NCBI RefSeq assembly: GCF_001942625.1
Contig: NZ_MLCL01000029.1
Span: 316,165-380,164 of the forward strand
Reading direction: 5' to 3'
Source of the DNA: Mycobacterium syngnathidarum
GTDB lineage: Bacteria > Actinomycetota > Actinomycetes > Mycobacteriales > Mycobacteriaceae
DNA: 64,000 bases
Positions 21,827-29,062 of the stretch are shown in pieces; within the stretch, counting starts at the first letter, position 1; every line of letters begins with the position of its first letter. A program made the translations under genes and the position numbers. Under the pieces are notes generated by a model. The model was not told the DNA's origin, searched no databases, and was given only the letters and a program-made list of their open reading frames with translations.

Positions 21827-22033
21827 TCCGTGGATGCCGGCGGCGGGCGAAGAGTCGATCTTGCCGTTTGCCGAATGGTCCACAATTGCGTAAGAAGATT
21901 GAAATTCGTTCTTAAAAATAGGCCTCCACTGCAACCGCCGGGTCTGGTGTGACAGGATGGACTCCAGTTGCGATCAAGCGAGGCTTTACACTTTGAGATC
22001 GGTTGACGGTCCAAGACTTCAAGGGGGCAGACA

Positions 22034-22861
22034 ATGCCGCTCACACCAGCGGACGTCCATAACGTCGCGTTCAGCAAGCCGCCCATCGGCAAACGTGGCT
22101 ACAACGAGGACGAGGTCGATGCCTTTCTCGATCTGGTTGAGAACGAGCTGACGCGGCTCATCGAGGAGAACGCCGATCTTCGGCAGCGGGTGTCCGAGCT
22201 CGATCAGGAGCTGGCATCGGCTCGGGCCGGCGGCGGTGCTCAGTCCTCGTCCTCCCAGTCGATCCCGATGTACGAGCCGGAGCCCGAGCCGACCCCGGCG
22301 CCCCAGCCGGTGTACGAGGCCCCCGCGGCGCCGGCCGCCCCCGCCGCTGCGCCCAGCGAGGACACCGCCGTGCGTGCCGCCCGGGTGCTCAGCCTGGCGC
22401 AGGACACCGCCGACCGTCTGACCTCCACGGCCAAGGCCGAGTCGGAGAAACTGCTCTCGGATGCCCGCGCGCAGGCCGACGCCATGGTCAGCGATGCCCG
22501 CAAGACCGCCGAGACCACGGTCTCGGAGGCGCGCACCCGTGCCGACGCCATGCTGGCCGACGCGCAGACCCGTTCGGAGACCCAGCTGCGTCAGGCCCAG
22601 GAGAAGGCCGACGCCCTGCAGGCCGACGCCGAGCGCAAGCACTCGGAGATCATGGGCACGATCAACCAGCAGCGCACGGTCCTTGAGGGCCGCCTCGAAC
22701 AGCTGCGCACGTTCGAGCGTGAGTACCGGACACGTCTGAAGACCTACCTGGAGTCTCAGCTGGAAGAGCTGGGCCAGCGTGGTTCGGCCGCACCGGTGGA
22801 TTCCAGTGCCAACAATGACTCGGCTGGTGGTTTCAGCCAGTTCAACCGCGGCAATAACTGA
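22034..22861 (+). CDS. wag31: Wag31 / DivIVA polar growth protein
   Basis: Wag31 organises polar cell-wall synthesis. The 275-residue sequence opens with [20 protein letters not shown] and [19 protein letters not shown], the DivIVA membrane-binding N-domain. A first coiled coil follows, then a Pro/Ala/Glu linker at about 80-115, and a long heptad-rich coiled coil containing many DAR/QAD/TAE repeats to about residue 250. The 207-bp upstream gap is lower in GC than its neighbours and probably contains the promoter; I cannot fix a -35/-10 pair. Confidence 0.97.
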   Translation: MPLTPADVHNVAFSKPPIGKRGYNEDEVDAFLDLVENELTRLIEENADLRQRVSELDQELASARAGGGAQSSSSQSIPMYEPEPEPTPAPQPVYEAPAAPAAPAAAPSEDTAVRAARVLSLAQDTADRLTSTAKAESEKLLSDARAQADAMVSDARKTAETTVSEARTRADAMLADAQTRSETQLRQAQEKADALQADAERKHSEIMGTINQQRTVLEGRLEQLRTFEREYRTRLKTYLESQLEELGQRGSAAPVDSSANNDSAGGFSQFNRGNN

Positions 22862-22932
22862 CCGGCAAGACCCACGTCCTCGCACTGTCGGGAATCGGCC
22901 CGATCCGGGGCCACCACACTTAGGGTTGAACG

Positions 22933-23307
22933 ATGTTGATCATTGCGCTCGTGCTTGCCGTCATCGGCCTGGCTGCGCTGGTGACCGCGGTCGTCACCAG
23001 CAATGAGCTGATCGCCTGGGTCTGTATCGGCGCCAGCGTGATCGGTGTGCTGCTGTTGATCGTCGACGCACTGCGGGAACGCTCGCGCGGGACGAAGTCC
23101 GGCGACGACGAGGACGCCTTGGCGGGTTCCGGCTCCGCCCCTGAAGCTGACGCGACCGCGACGACGGACACCTTCGATGCAGTGGACGCGCCCGTCGACT
23201 ATCCCGACGAGGTGGTCGCCGAGCCCGAGTCGGACGTCGCCGTGGAGCCCGACGCCGCGGATGCAGACGTCGAGGCCGACGACTCCGCAGAGCAGCACAA
23301 GAACTAG
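22933..23307 (+). CDS. Small membrane protein with acidic tail (Rv2144c-like)
   Basis: The 124-residue protein has two closely spaced hydrophobic helices (about 1-22 and 28-46), then a short Arg-rich stretch (RERSRG) and a strongly acidic C-terminal tail dominated by Asp, Glu, Ala and Val. The function is unknown. The position after wag31 is conserved in mycobacteria. Its TAG stop (23305-23307) shares bases with the stop of the convergent phosphoribosyltransferase gene. Confidence 0.82.
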   Translation: MLIIALVLAVIGLAALVTAVVTSNELIAWVCIGASVIGVLLLIVDALRERSRGTKSGDDEDALAGSGSAPEADATATTDTFDAVDAPVDYPDEVVAEPESDVAVEPDAADADVEADDSAEQHKN

Positions 23308-24005
23308 TCCTGGCCTGGCCCGACGGTTGGCTGGGCCAGTAGGCGGCGCACCTCGTCGTCGCTGACCTGATGGAAATCCACGAACGCCTGGCCCACCGCG
23401 TCGAACACGGCCGGGGTGCTGGCACACACCACCTCGTCGGCCTCATCCCGTAGCTGGCTGCTCAGCGTGGCCGGACCGACCGGCACCGCCACCACCACCC
23501 GCTTGGCCGCCCGGACAGCGCGGACCGCGGCCAGCATCGTGGCTCCGGTGGCGATCCCGTCGTCGACCAGGATCACCGTTCTACCGGCGAGATCAGGGGC
23601 CGGCCGCCCTTCGCGATAGGCCTGCTCCCGGCGCGCTATCTCGGCGGTTTCGCATCGGATGGTCTCGGCGATGGTGTCCTCGTCAATGCCGAGGCGAGCC
23701 ACCAGGCCGTCGTTGAGCACCAGACCGCCTCCTGAGGCCACCGCACCCATGGCGAGCTCCTGCCACTGCGGCACGCCCAACTTGCGGACCACGAAGACAT
23801 CCAGCGGTGCGTGGAGGTGGGAGGCGACTTCGGCGGCGATCGGGACTCCGCCACGGGCCAGGCCCAAGACGAGCACGTCGGGCAGATCCCGATAGGACAC
23901 CAGTCGGTCGGCCAGGACCCGGCCTGCTTCGTGGCGGTCCTGGTAGATGCGATCTCTGCTGGTTCGAAGGCTCCAGGCGTTCATCAGACTGCTGCCGGCA
24001 CTCAA
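23304..24005 (-). CDS. Phosphoribosyltransferase-domain protein (Rv2143-like)
   Basis: This 233-residue protein has the type I PRTase PRPP loop VILVDDGIATGATM at 144-157, preceded by LVLGLARGGVPIAAEV and VRKLGVPQWQELAMGA. The family is related to amidophosphoribosyltransferase-like and ComF-like proteins; the substrate is unknown. ATG 24005 is the first start; ATG 23984 is an alternative. It is read with the upstream amidotransferase-like gene (gap 23 bp), so the two may form an operon. Confidence 0.82.
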   Translation of the reverse strand: MSAGSSLMNAWSLRTSRDRIYQDRHEAGRVLADRLVSYRDLPDVLVLGLARGGVPIAAEVASHLHAPLDVFVVRKLGVPQWQELAMGAVASGGGLVLNDGLVARLGIDEDTIAETIRCETAEIARREQAYREGRPAPDLAGRTVILVDDGIATGATMLAAVRAVRAAKRVVVAVPVGPATLSSQLRDEADEVVCASTPAVFDAVGQAFVDFHQVSDDEVRRLLAQPTVGPGQD

Positions 24006-24028
24006 CGATTCTGCTGTCTCCTGCCAGC

Positions 24029-24760
24029 CTACGTCGAAGGGTTGGGCCGGGCCACCCGGTGCAGGAAGCCGCGGACCAGTGCCCGCAGCCGGGCTGCTGC
24101 GTCGTCGGTGAATTCCTTTGTTTGCAAGCGCAATTCATCATGGCTGCGGCCGATGCCGGCTACCGAGCCGTCGCGGTCGTGGGTCAACCACACTTCCAGC
24201 AGTTCCAGGTCGAGCTCGGGGTGAAACTGCAGCGCCAGCGCCGTGCCCAGGACGAAGGCTTGCGAGGCGTCAGGCGTGCGGGCGATCTCGGTGGCCCCGG
24301 CAGGCAGGGTCCAGCGGTCGAAATGCCACTGGAACCATCGGCCACCGGGGACCAATTGCCCGTCGCTGGTGGCCACGTCGTACCAGCCGATCTCGGGCGC
24401 GGGGGACCTGCCGACTGTTCCGCCGAGAGCTTGCGCGATGAGTTGTCCACCGAAGCACACCCCGAGCACACCCACCCCGGACTCCACAGCACGACGCACC
24501 ATCGCCATCTCGGTTCCCACCCAAGTGTCGACCAGTGCATCGTCGTACACCGCCCAGCGGGCCCCCAGCGGGACGATCACGTCGTAGTGAGTCGGGTCGG
24601 GGAAGGTCACCTCACCGGCCGGGTGGTCGTCCCGCTCGGGCGTCACAACCGCGAATGTGTCGATGTCGAATCCGCATCCGCTGAACGCGTCGGCCAGCAT
24701 GGCCTCGGTGGCCGTGCAGTCGTTGCGGAGGAACAGAACCTTCGGTGTCACAACCGTCAT
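24029..24760 (-). CDS. Class I glutamine amidotransferase-like protein
   Basis: The 243-residue protein has the GATase1 nucleophile elbow GVLGVCFGGQ (Cys102) and the partner residues in ALQFHPELD (His180, Glu182), so the Cys-His-Glu triad is intact. It resembles the stand-alone GMP-synthase-like amidotransferases of actinobacteria. No partner synthase domain is encoded nearby, so the acceptor is unknown. It probably leads a two-gene operon with the phosphoribosyltransferase and is divergent from the nitrate reductase gene. Confidence 0.85.
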   Translation of the reverse strand: MTVVTPKVLFLRNDCTATEAMLADAFSGCGFDIDTFAVVTPERDDHPAGEVTFPDPTHYDVIVPLGARWAVYDDALVDTWVGTEMAMVRRAVESGVGVLGVCFGGQLIAQALGGTVGRSPAPEIGWYDVATSDGQLVPGGRWFQWHFDRWTLPAGATEIARTPDASQAFVLGTALALQFHPELDLELLEVWLTHDRDGSVAGIGRSHDELRLQTKEFTDDAAARLRALVRGFLHRVARPNPST

Positions 24761-24889
24761 TATTTCGGTATTTTTCGACGGCGGCAGTTCAGGTCTACTT
24801 TTTGAACCTTCACGCTGCCCTCAAGATCACCGCCAGCTGGGATGGCCGGCGGGCCAGCACCTCACTATTACGCTCTGACCTGGGATTAT

Positions 24890-24956
24890 GGTCCTCACAA
24901 CGGGACGAGGGGCCCCGTGAGGATCAGTTTTCGTGGCGATAACGTCGCCGGAAAGA
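24890..24956 (+). promoter_or_regulatory. Structured leader of nitrate reductase gene
   Basis: Two hairpins can be drawn before the ATG at 24988. CCTCAC plus GGG pairs with CCC plus GTGAGG around 24893-24923 (with a small bulge), and GGCGA pairs with TCGCC at about 24935-24949 around a TAACG loop. Nitrate assimilation genes in some bacteria have leader hairpins read by ANTAR antiterminators, but the loops here do not clearly fit that consensus. The regulatory role is only a possibility. Confidence 0.3.
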
Positions 24957-24987
24957 TCCGACAACACCCTCACCACACGATGGGGGC

Positions 24988-27900
24988 ATGGCGGACGGCG
25001 CGGGCCTGGGTTCTGGCCCGGACAGTACACAGCGAACGGGGTGTTCGTACTGTGGCGTCGGATGCGGTATCGAGGTCACTACCAGGGTCGATGACGGTCG
25101 CACGGTGATCGCCCGGGTCAGCGGCGACAAGCTGCACCCCACCAATTTCGGCCGGTTGTGCACCAAGGGGGCGATGCACGCCGAGATGATGGCCGCCGCC
25201 GACGACCGGCTCACGTCGGCTTTGCTGCGGCCGGCCCGTGGCGATGAGCTGGTACCGACGCCGGTGGACGACGCGGTCGCCGAGGCGGGGCGCCGGCTGC
25301 GGGCCATCGTCGACGAGCACGGGCCCGACGCCATTGCCCTCTATGTCTCGGGCCAGATGACACTGGAGGCGCAGTACCTGGCCACCAAGCTTGCCAAGGG
25401 CTTCCTGCGTACCGTCCACATCGAGTCGAATTCACGGCTGTGCATGGCGAGCGCGGGTACGGGCTTCAAACAGTCGCTCGGATCGGATGGTCCGCCGGGT
25501 TCCTACACCGACTTCGACCGGGCCGACCTGTTCTTCGTCACCGGCGCGAACATGGCCGACTGCCATCCGATTCTGTTCCTGCGCATGGCAGATCGGCTCA
25601 AGGCCGGCGCCAAGCTGATCGTGGTGGACCCGCGCCGGACCGCTACCGCCGAACGTGCCGATCTGTTCCTGCAGATCAAACCGGGCACCGATTTGGCCCT
25701 GCTCAACGGCTTGCTGCACCTGTTGGTGGAAAACGGTGCCATCGACCACGAGTTCATCGCCGAGCACACCGAAGGATGGGACGGACTGCTGGGGCTTCTA
25801 GCCGACTACCCGCCGGCCCGGGTCGCCGAGATCACCGGCATCCCCGAAGCCGACATCCGCACCGCCGCAACGATGATCGCCGAAGCCGGCGAGTGGATGA
25901 GCTGCTGGACCATGGGGCTCAACCAGAGCACCCACGGCACCTGGAACACCAACGCGATCTGCAACCTGCATCTGGCCACGGGCGCGATCTGCCGCCAGGG
26001 CAGCGGGCCCATGTCTCTGACCGGTCAGCCCAATGCGATGGGCGGACGCGAAATGGGTTACATGGGGCCGGGACTGCCCGGTCAGAGGTCGGTCCTCGCC
26101 GCTGATGACCGAACCTTCGCCGAGACCCGATGGGGCGTCGAACCCGGCAGCATCCGCTCCGATGTGGGCCCGGGAACCATCGGCCTGTTCGAGCAGATGG
26201 AGCAGGGCCAGATCAAGGCGTGCTGGATCATCTGCACCAATCCGGTTGCCAGCGTGGCCAACCGGAAGACTGTGATCAACGGTCTGGAAGCCGCGGAGCT
26301 CGTTGTCGTCCAGGACGCGTACCGGTCTACCGCGACCAATCACTACGCCGACATCGTGCTGCCCGCGGCGTTGTGGGCGGAAGCCGAAGGCGTCATGGTC
26401 AATTCGGAGCGCAACCTGACCTTGCTGTCTCCGTCGGTCGCCCCGCTCGGGCAGGCGCGGCCCGACTGGCAGCTGATCTGCCAGGTCGCGGCGCAGCTCG
26501 GCTTCGCCGAGCACTTCGACTACCAATCCCCGGCCGAAATATTCGACGAGATCCGCGGATTCGCCAATCCGAAGACCGGATATGACCTGCGTGGCGCCGA
26601 CTACGACAGGCTGCGTCGAACGCCCCTGCAGTGGCCGGTCCCGCCCGTCGGTGACCCCGGCGGTGAGGATGATCGTCACCCCATCCGGTACCTCAACGAC
26701 GGCGTGAGCCAAGACCTGTTCGTCGACGCCGACGGCCACCGGCCCCGGCTGGCCTTCGCGACGCCGTCGCGGCGGGCCGTCTTTCACGCCCGTCCGCACA
26801 TGGACGCCGCCGAACTACCCGATGACGACTATCCGATGGTGCTCAACACCGGTCGGCTGCAACACCAATGGCACACCATGACCAAGACCGGCAAGGTGGA
26901 CAAGCTCAACAAGCTCAATCCCACGCCGTTCATCGAAATCCATCCGCTCGACGCTCTGGAGCTCGACATCGGCGAGGGGCAGCCGGTCGAGTTGACGTCC
27001 CGGCGCGGTCGCGCCGTGCTGCCCGCCAAGGTGTCGGACCGTGTGCGCCCCGGCAACTGCTTCGCGCCGTTCCACTGGAACGACGAACACGGTGAATACC
27101 TCACTGTCAACGCCGTGACCAACGACGCGGTCGACCCGGACGCGCTGCAACCGGAGTTCAAGGTATGCGCGGTGAGCCTGCGTCCCGTCCGCACGGTTGA
27201 CGGCTCGCCCGCGTTGCACCCGCTCGCAGCCGAGGTGGGGTTGGGCGCTGTGCCCAAGCCGACCCTCAGCCAAGACGAAAAGATCTACCTGGCAGGTTTT
27301 TTCACCGGTCTGCCGGATGAGCCCGTGGGCGTACCGGTACTCCCGGCCGCAGCGCCGGTCAGTGCCGGGGTGCGCTTGTGGCTGGACGGGGTGCTGGCCG
27401 GACGCTACTCGCGGGCCGGCGACGGTGTGCCGGCCCGGCGGCCGGTACCGGGTGGGCCAATGGTGCTATGGGCCTCGCAGACCGGTACCGCCGAGGAGTT
27501 CGCAGCCGGACTGGCGGGTCGCATCGATGGGGCCTCCTTGGTCAACATGGACGACCTCGCCCTGGCCGACCTGGCTGCCGCACGAGACATCCTCATTGTC
27601 ACCAGTACGTTCGGCGACGGCGGGCCACCGGACAACGGCGCCGACTTCTGGAACCGGCTGCAGGCCCCGGATGCCCCGCAGCTGCACGGGCTGCGGTACG
27701 CGGTGCTCGGTATCGGCGACAAGTCCTACGACAACTTCTGCGGGCACGCCAAATCCCTGGATCAGCGGCTGGCAGATCTGGGTGCCACCAAACTGCTCGA
27801 CCGCACCGACTGCGAGGCCTACGACGACGAGCCGATGCGGCGCTGGGCCGACACGGTCACCACGGCATTCACCGGTGCGGCGCCCGTACCGGCGGTCATC

Positions 27901-29049
27901 GGCGGCGGTATCCGCACCGTCATCCCCACCGAACCCGACGAATTCACCAGGGCCAAACCGATCTTGGCCGCGCTGGCGCGCAATGAACTGTTGACCACAC
28001 CGACCGCGGCCAAGGAGGTGCGCCAGTTCGGTTTCGACGTCTCCGAGTACGAGGTGAGTTATTCGGTCGGTGACTCGCTGGGTGTCTATGCGTGCAACGA
28101 TCCGGAGGTGGTGGACACCTGGCTGGCGGCCACCGCGCTCAACCCGGACTCGGTGATCGAGGTCGACGGTGTGGAGCAGTCGCTGCGCGACGCCCTCATC
28201 TCGTCGTACGACATCTGCCGGGTGACGCCGGACCTGTTGCGGTTCGTGGCGGATTCCTGCACCGAGCGCTCCGCGGCCAAGATCCTGCGCAATTCCGGTG
28301 GGCGGCGCAGCAACTGGCTGCGCAACCGCAACGGCCTCGACGTGGTGACGGAGTTCGCGGTGCGGGCCGAGCCCGAGCAGTGGCAAGAGGTTCTCGTCCG
28401 GCTGACCCCGCGCAGTTATTCGATTTCGTCAAGCCCGCTGGTCAGTCCGCACGAGGTTCAGCTCACGGTATCGGTGGTGCGCTACCGAGGGCCGGGCGGC
28501 GCGCACCGAGGTGGGGTGTGTTCGACATTCCTGGCCGACCGGGCCGCGGCGGCGCCGGTATTCCTGCAGCGCTCACCGCATTTCCGCCCGCCCGAGGACG
28601 CGGATACCCCGATGATCATGGTCGGGCCGGGCACCGGCATCGCCCCATTCCGGGGATTCCTTCAGGAGCGTCGCGCATTGGGACACGGTGGCCGGAACTG
28701 GTTGTTCTTCGGCGATCAGCACCGCAACGAGAACTTCTATTATCGCGACGACCTGGAGGACATGGTCAGCGACGGATTTCTGAACCGGCTGGATCTGGCG
28801 TTCTCCCGAGATCAGCCCGACCGGGTCTACGTGCAGCACAAGCTGCTCGACCGTGGAGCCGAGGTGTGGCGCTGGCTGGACGACGGTGCCCACTTCTACG
28901 TCTGCGGTGACGCCGGCCGGATGGCCAAGGACGTGGACGCCACGCTGTCCACGATCCTGCGGACCCACGGCGGGATGTCCGACGACGCCGTCCGGGACTA
29001 CAAGCGAGAACTGGTCGCCCAGAAGCGCTACGTGCGCGACGTGTACTGA
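24988..29049 (+). CDS. Nitrate reductase / sulfite-reductase-flavoprotein fusion
   Basis: The 1353-residue protein joins two enzymes. Residues 1 to about 760 are a bis-MGD molybdopterin oxidoreductase of the NarB/NasA type, with a 4Fe-4S motif C19-x2-C22-x3-C26-x31-C58, then RLCMASAGTGFK, VVDPRRTATAERAD and the C-terminal molydop-binding LNTGRLQHQWHTMTKTG. A flavodoxin domain begins near 826 (WASQTGTAEEF). An FAD/NADPH reductase of the CysJ type follows, with RSYSISSSP near 1142, GGVCSTFL, MVGPGTGIAPFRGF near 1213 and the CysJ-type end RYVRDVY. The architecture implies NAD(P)H to FAD/FMN to Fe-S to Mo electron flow to nitrate in one cytoplasmic polypeptide. Such fusions are known in actinobacteria. 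No nitrite reductase is nearby. Confidence 0.9.
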   Translation: MADGAGLGSGPDSTQRTGCSYCGVGCGIEVTTRVDDGRTVIARVSGDKLHPTNFGRLCTKGAMHAEMMAAADDRLTSALLRPARGDELVPTPVDDAVAEAGRRLRAIVDEHGPDAIALYVSGQMTLEAQYLATKLAKGFLRTVHIESNSRLCMASAGTGFKQSLGSDGPPGSYTDFDRADLFFVTGANMADCHPILFLRMADRLKAGAKLIVVDPRRTATAERADLFLQIKPGTDLALLNGLLHLLVENGAIDHEFIAEHTEGWDGLLGLLADYPPARVAEITGIPEADIRTAATMIAEAGEWMSCWTMGLNQSTHGTWNTNAICNLHLATGAICRQGSGPMSLTGQPNAMGGREMGYMGPGLPGQRSVLAADDRTFAETRWGVEPGSIRSDVGPGTIGLFEQMEQGQIKACWIICTNPVASVANRKTVINGLEAAELVVVQDAYRSTATNHYADIVLPAALWAEAEGVMVNSERNLTLLSPSVAPLGQARPDWQLICQVAAQLGFAEHFDYQSPAEIFDEIRGFANPKTGYDLRGADYDRLRRTPLQWPVPPVGDPGGEDDRHPIRYLNDGVSQDLFVDADGHRPRLAFATPSRRAVFHARPHMDAAELPDDDYPMVLNTGRLQHQWHTMTKTGKVDKLNKLNPTPFIEIHPLDALELDIGEGQPVELTSRRGRAVLPAKVSDRVRPGNCFAPFHWNDEHGEYLTVNAVTNDAVDPDALQPEFKVCAVSLRPVRTVDGSPALHPLAAEVGLGAVPKPTLSQDEKIYLAGFFTGLPDEPVGVPVLPAAAPVSAGVRLWLDGVLAGRYSRAGDGVPARRPVPGGPMVLWASQTGTAEEFAAGLAGRIDGASLVNMDDLALADLAAARDILIVTSTFGDGGPPDNGADFWNRLQAPDAPQLHGLRYAVLGIGDKSYDNFCGHAKSLDQRLADLGATKLLDRTDCEAYDDEPMRRWADTVTTAFTGAAPVPAVIGGGIRTVIPTEPDEFTRAKPILAALARNELLTTPTAAKEVRQFGFDVSEYEVSYSVGDSLGVYACNDPEVVDTWLAATALNPDSVIEVDGVEQSLRDALISSYDICRVTPDLLRFVADSCTERSAAKILRNSGGRRSNWLRNRNGLDVVTEFAVRAEPEQWQEVLVRLTPRSYSISSSPLVSPHEVQLTVSVVRYRGPGGAHRGGVCSTFLADRAAAAPVFLQRSPHFRPPEDADTPMIMVGPGTGIAPFRGFLQERRALGHGGRNWLFFGDQHRNENFYYRDDLEDMVSDGFLNRLDLAFSRDQPDRVYVQHKLLDRGAEVWRWLDDGAHFYVCGDAGRMAKDVDATLSTILRTHGGMSDDAVRDYKRELVAQKRYVRDVY

Positions 29050-29062
29050 GCTCCCGGTGGAT

